DNA from: a virus
Length of the DNA stretch: 39,318 nt
IMG/VR virus record: IMGVR_UViG_3300042691_035686
Coordinates: 1-39,318 of that record
Reading direction: 5' to 3' (one strand)
Made by a program: the position numbers and the translations under genes. Positions within the stretch are counted from its first letter, which is position 1. Each line of letters opens with the position of its first letter. Shown here one piece after another: positions 9,532 to 18,500 of this stretch. Below the pieces are notes generated by a model, which saw nothing but the letters and a program-made list of their open reading frames with translations, was not told where the DNA came from and searched no databases.

Positions 9532-10488
9532 ATGTTAAAAAGAATACCTAAGTCAGATATTAGTATACGTCCATTCAAAGCGTATAAAGAATGGGATAAA
9601 ACTTCTGCAGGAGTAACTCTTCTGGAAGCAGTTGATGGAAATTATACATCAAATGATACAAACACAATTAGTACAGGAATATTAAGTGGTTCAGTATACA
9701 ACAAATATTCTGTTTTTGGACAACTTAGAGCACAATTTTACAACGGAAAAGAAGATGATCCTTTTTATAGATTAGGAAGTAAAACAAATGTATATGATAC
9801 CACTAACCCTGAAAGATTTTTAAGTGGTTCAGCAAAAGTAATATCAATTCCCCAAATATGCATAGGAGATAGTATAAAAAAAGGATCGGTTTTATTAGAT
9901 GATGCAGGTACAAAATATATAGATGATAAATATAGTAACTTGATTTTGAGTGGTAGTACTCAAAGAATTGGAAATGTATTTTATAATCATGGGTTAATTG
10001 TTATAACAAGTGGTTCAAATTCAAAATTAACTGGTAGCTGGGATGTTCAATATAAATCTACCGAAACCATATATGAGCACGAATATTTATTAATATGTGA
10101 ACAAGATGAATTCAACGTATCAACAAATCCTACGGCGGTTGTTACAATTGGTGGAGAAACCGAAACATATGTAGATGGTGATAATAGAGTTCAAAAAATA
10201 TATACTACTCAACCTGCAAAGTATATTCGTAAAAAATCAACAACAGAAACCGGTGCAGTTATAGATTATAGATTTGGTTCTTCGGTAAATTCTGCAATTA
10301 GTGGTGGATTTGAACATTGGGAAATGAGCTCATCAGTAGATTCTACTGGTTCATTCTTATCACCATTTATTACAACAATTGGATTGTATGACGATAATTG
10401 TGATTTATTGGCAGTAGCAAAATTGCCACAACCAATTAAATCTGAAAATGATCTGACTGTTAATTTTATTGTTCGTTTTGATACATAA
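9532..10488 (+). CDS. Virion structural protein, C-terminal paralogue of the preceding gene
   Basis: The 318-residue product is beta-rich. It contains IGNVFYNHGLIVITSGS and YEHEYLLICEQDEFNVSTNP, segments I associate with structural proteins of marine T4-like phages, and ends with ITTIGLYDDNCDLLAVAKLPQPIK, shared in pattern with the preceding gene product. This indicates duplication of a C-terminal domain. No catalytic motif is visible. It has its own upstream ATATTTATA element beyond the terminator at 9480-9506, so it is probably expressed independently of its paralogue. A baseplate or tail accessory role is inferred from position and similarity only. Confidence 0.75.
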   Translation: MLKRIPKSDISIRPFKAYKEWDKTSAGVTLLEAVDGNYTSNDTNTISTGILSGSVYNKYSVFGQLRAQFYNGKEDDPFYRLGSKTNVYDTTNPERFLSGSAKVISIPQICIGDSIKKGSVLLDDAGTKYIDDKYSNLILSGSTQRIGNVFYNHGLIVITSGSNSKLTGSWDVQYKSTETIYEHEYLLICEQDEFNVSTNPTAVVTIGGETETYVDGDNRVQKIYTTQPAKYIRKKSTTETGAVIDYRFGSSVNSAISGGFEHWEMSSSVDSTGSFLSPFITTIGLYDDNCDLLAVAKLPQPIKSENDLTVNFIVRFDT

Positions 10489-10491
10489 TTT

Positions 10492-10500
10492 ATATTTATA
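10492..10500 (+). promoter_or_regulatory. ATATTTATA element
   Basis: This exact ATATTTATA begins immediately after the preceding stop codon and ends 14 bases before the ATG at 10515, ahead of the DNA-processing cassette. Promoter function is inferred. Confidence 0.5.
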
Positions 10501-10514
10501 CTAAAACAAAAGAT

Positions 10515-10724
10515 ATGTCTAAAATATTAGAAACATACAAAGCACAACAATCAGCACTAGGTGTTGATAAAATTGGATTTGATGCAGGTGTAAATGCAAA
10601 AACACCATATACTACTAACGATTTGAAAAAAGCGGATGAGCAAGTATTAACTGCAGCTAAATTCAAAACAGGAAGAGGTGGTGAAATTAATGAGAAAAAA
10701 TACTCAGATACACTTAAGAAATAA
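10515..10724 (+). CDS. Small conserved hypothetical protein
   Basis: The 69-residue product is polar and lysine-rich. It contains IGFDAGVNAKTPYTTNDLKK and a C-terminal RGGEINEKKYSDTLKK. I do not recognise a function. It has an upstream ATATTTATA element, an A-rich leader without Shine-Dalgarno pairing and only 5 bases to the resolvase gene. Its coding character and tight packing support a real gene. It could be a small virion-associated protein, given the structural genes just upstream, or a companion of the resolvase. Confidence 0.65.
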   Translation: MSKILETYKAQQSALGVDKIGFDAGVNAKTPYTTNDLKKADEQVLTAAKFKTGRGGEINEKKYSDTLKK

Positions 10725-10729
10725 ACTTA

Positions 10730-11146
10730 ATGGCTAAGAAAAAAGTTACAAAAAAGAACAATCCTAAATGGGTTGCAAAAAAGTATGGATTTAAGTCAGG
10801 TCTTGAAGAAAATATTTCCAATCAAATCGCAGGTAGGGGAATTGAAGTTCAATATGAGTCGGAAAAAGTGGCTTATACTATACCTGCTTCTGAACACACT
10901 TATAATCCTGATTTTAAGTTACCAAATGGCATTAGGGTAGAAACAAAGGGTAGGTTTGTTCTTGCGGATAGGAAAAAACACCTATTAGTAAAGGAGCAAA
11001 ATCCTAATTTAGATATACGATTCGTATTTTCTAATTCTAAGAATAAAATCAATAAAAAATCCAAAACAACTTACGCTGATTGGTGTGATAAACACGGATT
11101 TAAGTATGCGGATAAGGAAATACCAGATTCTTGGTTTTCTGAGTAA
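10730..11146 (+). CDS. T7 endonuclease I-type Holliday junction resolvase
   Basis: The 138-residue product aligns along its length with phage T7 gp3, a homodimeric nuclease that cleaves four-way junctions. Recognisable segments are FKSGLEENIS, YTIPASEHTYNPDFKLPNG, VETKGRF, DRKKHLLVKEQNP, LDIRFVFSNS and CDKHGFKYADKEIP. The T7 catalytic residues Glu20, Asp55, Glu65 and Lys67 correspond to Glu26, Asp61, Glu71 and Lys73 with a constant offset of six. Length is close to the T7 enzyme (149 residues). The likely role is debranching replicated DNA before packaging, the task T4 gives to the unrelated endonuclease VII (gp49). It sits 5 bases after a small gene and before the primase and recombination genes. 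The family assignment is firm; the physiological role is inferred from the family. Confidence 0.95.
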   Translation: MAKKKVTKKNNPKWVAKKYGFKSGLEENISNQIAGRGIEVQYESEKVAYTIPASEHTYNPDFKLPNGIRVETKGRFVLADRKKHLLVKEQNPNLDIRFVFSNSKNKINKKSKTTYADWCDKHGFKYADKEIPDSWFSE

Positions 11147-11157
11147 AATACTTATGT

Positions 11158-11182
11158 AAATATTTGGTAATATCAAATATTT
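11158..11182. repeat. Inverted repeat ahead of the primase
   Basis: A 9-bp inverted repeat (AAATATTTG at 11158-11166, CAAATATTT at 11174-11182) with a 7-base spacer lies between the resolvase stop and the likely primase start. A degenerate form of the ATATTTATA element (ATACTTATG, 11148-11156) lies just upstream. It could be an operator or a weak mRNA hairpin. Confidence 0.4.
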
Positions 11183-11198
11183 GTTGTATATTACAGTT

Positions 11199-12140
11199 GT
11201 GTTGAAGCAAACTGATAAAAATATCGTAATATCCACGTTGTCTAATACGTTGGGTAGTTATTCCGTATTAAAGGGTAACGAATTGGCATTTTATTGTCCT
11301 TTTTGTAATCACCACAAACAAAAATTACAGGTAAACACCGAAACTCAAAAATGGCATTGTTGGACGTGTAATAGTGGTGGTAAGAAATTAACTTCTCTAT
11401 TAAAGAAATTAGATGTAGACCGTAAAACTATTTCTCTAATTAGAGAGATATACGGTGATTCTAATTATAATCCCCAAAATGAAGATGAAGGAACAAAGGT
11501 GTTCATTTCCCTTCCAAAAGAATTTAAACCCCTTAATGAAGTTCCTAAAGGGTTTGATCCTGAATATAAACACGCTATACACTATCTTACTGAAAGAGGG
11601 ATAACTGAAAAGGATATTATAAAATACAATATTGGATATTGTACAGAAGGATTATACGCTCGTAGAGTAATAATACCTTCATATAATTCAGATGGTTCAT
11701 TAAATTATTTTGTTTCTCGTTCTTATTATAGAGATGAGAAGATGAAATACAAAAACCCACCAATCAGTAAAAATGTAATTTGTTTTGAATCGCAAGTTAA
11801 TTGGAAAGAACCGATTATACTTTGCGAGGGTGTGTTTGATGCTATAACAATTAAAAGAAATGCTATCCCACTTTTAGGTAAGTTTCCATCTAAACAATTA
11901 GTTGAGAAAATCTTTATGAGTGGTGTAAACGACATCATTATTTCATTAGATAACGATGCAATGACCGAAGCATTAAAAGCAGCAGAATATTTTCGTAAGA
12001 ATGGAATAAATGTAAAAATGATGTATCTAAAAGATAAAGATGCAGCAGATATGGGTTATGAAAACTTTTATGAAGAACTAAAGAAAACTAAAGAATTCAA
12101 TAGTGAGGAATTACTATTGATGAAAATAAATCAATTATGA
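11199..12140 (+). CDS. DnaG-type DNA primase (T4 gp61-like)
   Basis: The product synthesises RNA primers for lagging-strand DNA synthesis. Near the N-terminus is a CHC2-type zinc-binding module (FYCPFCNHH, then WHCWTC). A Toprim catalytic core follows with the acidic motifs ILCEGVFDA and ISLDNDAM, then KDKDAADMGYENF, which recalls the gp61 C-terminal region. Length (about 313 residues) is near that of T4 gp61. The start is uncertain: there is no ATG, and an in-frame TTG at 11181, GTG at 11199 and TTG at 11202 are possible. I chose GTG because it leaves the upstream inverted repeat outside most of the coding region and still keeps the whole zinc module. The stop overlaps the next start by 4 bases (ATGA), implying translational coupling with the Mre11-Rad50 fusion. 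No helicase partner is in this window. Confidence 0.9.
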   Translation: MLKQTDKNIVISTLSNTLGSYSVLKGNELAFYCPFCNHHKQKLQVNTETQKWHCWTCNSGGKKLTSLLKKLDVDRKTISLIREIYGDSNYNPQNEDEGTKVFISLPKEFKPLNEVPKGFDPEYKHAIHYLTERGITEKDIIKYNIGYCTEGLYARRVIIPSYNSDGSLNYFVSRSYYRDEKMKYKNPPISKNVICFESQVNWKEPIILCEGVFDAITIKRNAIPLLGKFPSKQLVEKIFMSGVNDIIISLDNDAMTEALKAAEYFRKNGINVKMMYLKDKDAADMGYENFYEELKKTKEFNSEELLLMKINQL

Positions 12141-15100
12141 AATTAAAAAGAATTTATCACATCGCAGACGTTCATATTCGTAATGTTAAAAGACATAAAG
12201 AATATAGAGAAGTATTTACAAAGATGTTTGAAGAAATCCGTAAAAGAGGAACGGATGATGCAATTATTTATTTAGCAGGTGATATTGCCCACGCTAAATT
12301 AGAAATGTCTCCAGAATTAGTCAACGAAATTAGTTGGTTATTTAAAGAGTGTGCAAAAACTTGTCCTACAATTCTTATTACCGGAAATCACGATTGTAAT
12401 ATGAACAATATGGATAGAATGGACGTTCTTACTCCGATTGTAGACGCATTGGAATTAGAAAACTTTTATTATTTAAGAGATACACAGGTTTATTCAATTG
12501 GGGGAGTTGATTTTTCAGTATTCAGTATTTTAGATAACAAAGACAATTGGATTACTGCTGATAAATTATTTGGTAACAAAAAGATTGCGTTGTTTCACGG
12601 ACCTGTTGATAACTCAATGACCGATATAGGATATGTGGTAAGTAGTAGACATTTTACAACAGATATATTTGATGGATTTGATTTGGCTCTATTAGGTGAT
12701 ATTCATAAAAGACAAGAGATGATTTCACCAAAAGGTTGTAAGGTAGTTTACGCCGGTTCATTAGTTCAGCAAAACTTTGGTGAAACTCTTGATAAACATG
12801 GATTTTTGGCGTGGGATTTAGATACAATGACTTATGAAGAAATTGATATTCAAAATGATTATGGATATTATACATTGGATATTGATAACGGAAATGTTCC
12901 AATTGTAAATGATATGCCAAAATATCCTCGATTAAGAGTAAGATTATCAAATACCGATACCGCCGATACTAAAAAGGTAATGACTGAAATTAAAATGAGG
13001 TATGGCGTTGATGACTTTACAATTATTAGAACGGATTCTCTTTCCAAATTAAAGACAGGAAATAGATTAAACAGATTAGATTTTGAAGATGTTGCGGATA
13101 TTAATTATCAAAATTCATTAATAAATGAATATGTGGAAAGAATGATGCCATTTACAACTCCAGAAGATTTAGCAGGTTTAGAAAAAATAAATAGAGATAT
13201 TAATAGTAGAATTACTCATGAAGAAATATTAAGAAATATACAATGGAAACCAATTCGTTTTGAGTTTTCAAATATGTTTAGTTATGGAGAAAACAATAAA
13301 ATAGATTTCAATAAGTTAAATGGTTTAATGGGATTATTTGCACCAAATGCACAAGGTAAGTCATCTATATTTGATGCAATATCATTTTGTTTATATGATA
13401 AGAGTAGTAGAGCATTTAAAGCGGCAAATATCTTAAACAATCGTAAAACCGATTTTACCTGTCATTTACATTTCCAAATTGAAGGAATTGATTATCATAT
13501 TCTAAGAACTGCAAAAACAATTAATAAAGGTAAAAATGTAAAAGTTGATGTTGATTTTTATAGAATGGATGGGGATGAAAAAACCTCACTAAATGGAACG
13601 GAGCGTAGAGATACAAATGCAGTAATTGAACAATATGTTGGTAAGTATGAAGATTTTGTATTAACAGCATTATCTTTACAGGGTAACAACTCTATATTCA
13701 TTGATAAATCGCAATCAGAAAGAAAAGACTTACTTGCTCAGTTTATGGGATTGAACGTTTTTGATAAGTTATATGATACTGCTTTAGAAGATATTAGAGA
13801 AGTAAGTGTTCTTATTAAAAATTTTAAGAAAACAGATTTTACTTCGGAATTAGCAGAGAAAGGAATTGAAATAAAAGATAAAAAAAGTGAATTAAAAGAA
13901 TTGCAATCCGATTTAGATAATGAAGTAAAAATTAAAGATGGAATTGATAGTGAAATATTAGAATTGACAAGAGAACTTGCACCAATTGATTCTAAATTAG
14001 ATTTAAAAGTCTTGGAAGAAAAGAGAGAAGATGTTAAAAAGCAAATTAGTAATTTAGATAGTGATTATGAAATAAAAGAGGGTAAGATTGAAGAATATAA
14101 AACTCTTCTTACGGAAGTTTCGCAATCAATATCCGAAAAATCTAAATTTACAATAGATGGTACTGAGATTGATATAGAAATTGCTCACAATGATTTTGTA
14201 AAACAATCAAAAGATTTAGTAGAAGCAGAGAAGGTTTATCAAAAAGCAAAACAACAATTAGAAGTTGCAGAAGAAAAGATTAAACATTTGGATAATCATC
14301 AATACGACCCGAATTGTAAGTTTTGTTGTGATAATGAGTTTGTAAAGGATGCAATGAAAGCAAAATCCGACTTAGAAGAATTGCAAACAAACTCTGACCA
14401 CCTTTTAGATGATGTAAATTCTATATTAACAACTTTACAAATATTACAAGGTGTAGAAACCCAATATAATGAATGGAATGAATTAAAAGCAAAATATTCT
14501 AAAGGAAAGGTTATATTAGAAAAAACAGAAGCGGAATTAAATGGATTAGATACTAAGGGAGAGTTATTACAAACTCAATTAGATAATATTGAAGATGATA
14601 TTGAAAAATATTATGAAAACGAAGATACAATTGAGGCCAATAAGGAATTAGAAAAACAAATTAAACAGAAAGAAACCTTAAAGTTAGAAGTTGAAAAAAG
14701 AATTAAACAAATTAATAGGGATATAACTTCCGTAAATGGTTCTATTTCTTCATTATCTTCGTTTATAGAGGGTATAAAACAAAAGATGAATGAAGTTAAG
14801 GAATTAGAAGAAAAGAACCGCCTGTACACTTATTATTTAGATGCGGTGAAGCGTGATGGTATTCCATACGAATTGATTTCAAAAGCGTTACCTGTTATTG
14901 AAAACGAAGTAAATAACATTCTTGCACAGGTTGTAGATTTTGGTGTTACAATGGAAATGGATGGTAAATCAATCAACGCAAAGATTGTTTACGAAGACCA
15001 GGAGTGGCCACTTGAAATGTGTAGTGGTATGGAAAAATTTGTTAGTGGACTTGCAATCAGAGTTGCACTTATCAATGTATGTAATTTACCTCGTCCAAAT

Positions 15101-15292
15101 TTCTTAGTAGTAGATGAAGGATTTGGTACATTAGATGCCGACAATTTATCATCTCTATTTATGATGATGCAATATCTTAAAACTCAATTTGATTTTATAT
15201 GGGTAATATCTCACTTAGAACAAATGAGAGATATCGTAGACGGATTGATTGAAATTAAAAAAGAAAATGGATTTAGTAAGATTGATTTCTAA
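12137..15292 (+). CDS. Single-chain Mre11-Rad50 (gp47-gp46) recombination nuclease/ATPase fusion
   Basis: This 1051-residue protein joins two partners that T4 encodes separately. Residues 1 to about 350 are an Mre11/SbcD-type phosphoesterase with D11-x-H13, GD49, GNHD (83-86) and LLGDIHKR near 185. From about 370 a Rad50/SbcC-type ATPase begins (FEFSNMFSYGENNKIDF). It has Walker A APNAQGKSS (402-410), long coiled coils, a zinc-hook CKFC (727-730), a signature region MCSGMEKF (961-968), Walker B FLVVDEGFGTLD (from 989) and a final ISHLEQ. In T4 the gp46/gp47 complex resects DNA ends for recombination-dependent replication, and the same role is inferred here. The reading frame is open throughout, with no stop or restart at the junction. 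The 4-base overlap with primase implies coexpression. Its 3' end overlaps a convergent regulator gene by 20 bases. Confidence 0.93.
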   Translation: MKLKRIYHIADVHIRNVKRHKEYREVFTKMFEEIRKRGTDDAIIYLAGDIAHAKLEMSPELVNEISWLFKECAKTCPTILITGNHDCNMNNMDRMDVLTPIVDALELENFYYLRDTQVYSIGGVDFSVFSILDNKDNWITADKLFGNKKIALFHGPVDNSMTDIGYVVSSRHFTTDIFDGFDLALLGDIHKRQEMISPKGCKVVYAGSLVQQNFGETLDKHGFLAWDLDTMTYEEIDIQNDYGYYTLDIDNGNVPIVNDMPKYPRLRVRLSNTDTADTKKVMTEIKMRYGVDDFTIIRTDSLSKLKTGNRLNRLDFEDVADINYQNSLINEYVERMMPFTTPEDLAGLEKINRDINSRITHEEILRNIQWKPIRFEFSNMFSYGENNKIDFNKLNGLMGLFAPNAQGKSSIFDAISFCLYDKSSRAFKAANILNNRKTDFTCHLHFQIEGIDYHILRTAKTINKGKNVKVDVDFYRMDGDEKTSLNGTERRDTNAVIEQYVGKYEDFVLTALSLQGNNSIFIDKSQSERKDLLAQFMGLNVFDKLYDTALEDIREVSVLIKNFKKTDFTSELAEKGIEIKDKKSELKELQSDLDNEVKIKDGIDSEILELTRELAPIDSKLDLKVLEEKREDVKKQISNLDSDYEIKEGKIEEYKTLLTEVSQSISEKSKFTIDGTEIDIEIAHNDFVKQSKDLVEAEKVYQKAKQQLEVAEEKIKHLDNHQYDPNCKFCCDNEFVKDAMKAKSDLEELQTNSDHLLDDVNSILTTLQILQGVETQYNEWNELKAKYSKGKVILEKTEAELNGLDTKGELLQTQLDNIEDDIEKYYENEDTIEANKELEKQIKQKETLKLEVEKRIKQINRDITSVNGSISSLSSFIEGIKQKMNEVKELEEKNRLYTYYLDAVKRDGIPYELISKALPVIENEVNNILAQVVDFGVTMEMDGKSINAKIVYEDQEWPLEMCSGMEKFVSGLAIRVALINVCNLPRPNFLVVDEGFGTLDADNLSSLFMMMQYLKTQFDFIWVISHLEQMRDIVDGLIEIKKENGFSKIDF

Positions 15293-15458
15293 TCGTAACT
15301 TTATCAGCCTTCAACACACCTGATTGAGGTTTTGAAACACCGATGTGTTTTTTGATTAGATTTTCAACTAAACTTCCCATTTTAAACCCGTGTTCTTCAC
15401 AATAATTTTTGAGAAGTTCATGGGTTTCTTTTTTGATTTGTAACATTGCGTATTTCAT
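15273..15458 (-). CDS. Ribbon-helix-helix (CopG/Arc-like) DNA-binding regulator
   Basis: The 61-residue product begins with a short beta-strand, MLQIKKETHELLK, followed by two predicted helices, ELLKNYCEEHGF and MGSLVENLIKKHI. This is the strand-helix-helix pattern of dimeric ribbon-helix-helix repressors; the turn GFKMGSLVENLI is typical. The C-terminal tail (SKPQSGVLKADKVTIRNQSY) is probably flexible. It is the only gene on the minus strand in the window, and its last 20 bases overlap the end of the Mre11-Rad50 gene. Upstream on its own strand are an ATATTTATA element, a 17-base inverted repeat and two 13-base direct repeats, suggesting autoregulation. It may also control the divergent fibre gene. 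Family assignment is by pattern, and the targets are inferred. Confidence 0.72.
   Translation of the reverse strand: MKYAMLQIKKETHELLKNYCEEHGFKMGSLVENLIKKHIGVSKPQSGVLKADKVTIRNQSY
15335..15353 (+). terminator. Weak candidate terminator inside the convergent regulator gene
   Basis: A 6-bp stem (AAACAC at 15335-15340, GTGTTT at 15345-15350) with loop CGAT runs into further T residues 43 bases after the Mre11-Rad50 stop. It lies within the antisense regulator gene and the stem is weak, so it is only a possibility. Confidence 0.25.
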
Positions 15459-15464
15459 AACTTT

Positions 15465-15507
15465 TTAGTTTTCTTTAGTTTAATATAGAGTATATTAGTT
15501 TTCTTTA
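15465..15507. promoter_or_regulatory. Candidate operator: two direct repeats flanking an inverted repeat
   Basis: TTAGTTTTCTTTA occurs at 15465-15477 and 15495-15507, with start points 30 bases apart (about three helical turns). Between them is a perfect inverted repeat TAATATA-GAG-TATATTA at 15481-15497. The block lies between the ATATTTATA element of the minus-strand regulator and its start codon at 15458, where a repressor would block transcription. Ribbon-helix-helix proteins commonly bind such repeats; binding here is inferred. Confidence 0.5.
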
Positions 15508-15516
15508 TATAAATAT
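15507..15516 (-). promoter_or_regulatory. Minus-strand ATATTTATA element
   Basis: Read on the minus strand this is ATATTTATAT, 48 bases ahead of the regulator ATG. The motif follows the orientation of the gene it precedes, which supports strand-specific function. Confidence 0.5.
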
Positions 15517-15537
15517 GTGAAGTTTATTTTTTTGAGA

Positions 15538-15546
15538 ATATTTATG
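15538..15546 (+). promoter_or_regulatory. ATATTTATG element (one-base variant)
   Basis: This copy differs from ATATTTATA only at the last base and ends 12 bases before the fibre ATG at 15559. It is divergent from the minus-strand element at 15507-15516. Promoter function is inferred. Confidence 0.4.
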
Positions 15547-15558
15547 TAAAAAGATTTA

Positions 15559-18500
15559 ATGGCCATCCTTAAAAAAACTTTATTTCCTGAAAATTTAGAA
15601 AGGTACAATATATTTTTAGAAGATACTGATCCTAATAGTAGGTACTTTGGAATTACAGAACTTCCTGGAACTTTTTCTGGTGGTAAAAATTCATTTTTAA
15701 TTCAGGGTTCGGAAGAGCTTGTTGCAGATACTCTTATAAAAATAGAAATAAAAGATGCACAAGGAAATGTAATTTATCATGAACCAGGTGAAGGTATTCC
15801 GGAATACTATGAGGGAACTTCTAAAGTTGTTGCAGTTTACATATATCCTGATACAGCTTTTGGTCCTTGTACAATTACAATATTAGGAGAATTAAAAGAA
15901 TATGAAGATGCAAATGGTCTATTAACACCAATTCCATCCAATTGGGAAAACCAATATAACGTTAGATGGCAAAAAGTAGTAAATGTAAATCCTCTTATTG
16001 CCAATACAACAAAGATACGTTTTTATCGTAGACCAGCGGTAGATATAACAGAAACAATTTTACCAATTTATAATAGAAATGTAAATAGAGTAACTATAAG
16101 TGGTAGTGTTGATGGCGTATCAGTACAGCCGGTATCTGGTTCAAACTTTAGAACATTTAAAGGAGACACGATATACGAATTAAGAATTAGTGGTAGTAAT
16201 TTTTCTTCATCAATGGAAGGAGAAACAATTACAGTTACTGGATTAAATCAATCATATTCCACAATAATAAAAGATGTTGTTAATTCAAAAAAAGCATTAG
16301 CAACTTCACCATATTATGAAACATCTTCAAATGCTACAAACGCAGTACAATATGTAACAGATTTTGTTTCAGCATCGTTTAGTTTACCATATAATGAAAG
16401 TGTAACGTTAACAAACTCTGCTATAAGTTCTTCATATGCTAAAATAAAAATAACAAATTTAGAAACATTTAGTGGTGATGTAAATCGTTTGAAAATATTT
16501 GGAAAAAGAAAATCTGATATTGGTAATTATACTTTATTAGAAGATGTTCAATTAGAATCAAACGAATTATTTCAAACCGATGCATATAGTGGAAGTGTGA
16601 ATGTTAGAATCGGTCAATTTTCATCTCAAAAAATAATAGATGATTTTTGGAAATATAAAAAACATGAGGAAAATACATACTACACTCCATCGCAAAATAA
16701 TTCAGTTTTAGCATCATCTGTAAGATTGCAAGATGAAAATATATTAAACACAACTCAACAGCCTCAAAGAGTTTTTTATAACTACGAAGATATTGACTTT
16801 TTAAGTAATTCAGAATATCAATTAGATTTTAATTTATTATTACAATCTTCTTCATTTGGATACGGAAAACTAAATGTATTTGCGGTTGGACCGGCATTTG
16901 CAGAAACCGATAGTAATCTTGGTTTTGGAAAACTTTTAGGAGAGTTTAATGTAAGTGAATCTTTTAGAAGATTTGATAAACAACAAATTAATTTTAAACC
17001 AGATAGTGATGGGCAAGGACAGATATTTTTTAATATACATCAAGGAGATTGGTATTTATCAAATATAAGTTTAAGAGCTTCTCAGGAAACTAATTTTTCT
17101 CCAAATGAAGTTACTCTTAATGTAAACGTACCTACAAAAGTAAATAACGATACATATGATTTTCGTTTTGAATTTTATGATATAAATAATAACTATGTAC
17201 CAGTTACATTAGAAAAAGAAATAACATTTACCGGTGGAACCGATAGTGTGGTTAGAAAAGCACTTACAGTTACTCCGGATAATACACTTTTTAGTTTTTC
17301 AGGTTCAGGAGAAACAATAGGAGTATCTTCAATAAATTTTGATATTTCAAAAATAGGTTTAACTGGATCAGTTACCTTTTACTCATCGGCATTTGATGCA
17401 AACGGAGATTACATAAACCCATCGGTATATGCTGCAGAATCTTTTTATCCTGGATTATTGACAAATGTTACAGAAACATCGGCAACTCTTTTAGTTTCTA
17501 ATTTTACAGGTTCAATTACTTCATCAAAAATAAGTAGGGTACAATATACAGCATCCTGTGAGGATCAAAGAGATTTGGTAAATATTTATAGAGTTGACCA
17601 AGGGGCCGTGGGTGCAGATGGAATTGATGGTCAAAACTTTATAGCAGTAGCTAATAAAAATCAATTTGTTTACGATCCAGATGATAGAAATGTTCCTGCA
17701 CAACTTAACGATGTAATTGATATAAAATTAACAAATAATATAATTTCTGGAAGTATTTCAATAGCATCCGGTTCATACTTGCCAAGATTAGCTTTATTAT
17801 CTACAACATATGTCGGACAAACAACTGAATCGGTTTATCGTGTTTTTAGTGGTGATGACCAAAATGATGTTGCAATGCTTGGTACAAATGTTGCATCTTG
17901 GTCATATGATACTCCAAATCAATTCGTACATAAAGGAACTTATGTTTTTACAAAAGGTGGATATTCTTCTTCGGTTCAATTGGAAGGTGTTTTAAAGGGA
18001 GATAAAAGTAAAAATTTAAATGCAGTATCAAACGCAAATCAGTTTTTCTATAAAATGACCGATTTAAGTTTATCTCCTTCTGGACAAGCAATTACAATAG
18101 ATGTAAAAAGAAATAATTTAGGAAGTACTACAAATGTTATAACGGTAACAAGCGGTAGTGGTAAACCAGCATTGACGGTTGGTTCTAACAATGGGACAAC
18201 CGGTGTACAATCATATAGTATAAATGGTAGTGATTACCCATATTCGGCAAGTGCAACTACTTATACATTTACTGCTTCCGATTTAAACGCTGCAGTATAT
18301 AATGATTCTATAACCATTACACCTGTCATAGCAGAATCACAAATAGCGGTAAATGTATCAAATGAAAATACAACATTCCCTGCTTATTCGGGTGGAACTG
18401 TTTTTGGTGGATTTTTAGCAAGTAGTGGTTCTATTTCGGTTAAGGTTGGTAGTGAAGATATTTCATATGCATCTACAATTGGAAATAATAAATTTAGTGC

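Noticed and set aside
17582-17590. ATATTTATA inside the first fibre gene
   Set aside because: It lies mid-gene with no start codon or gene following; it is taken as a chance copy, useful as a negative control.
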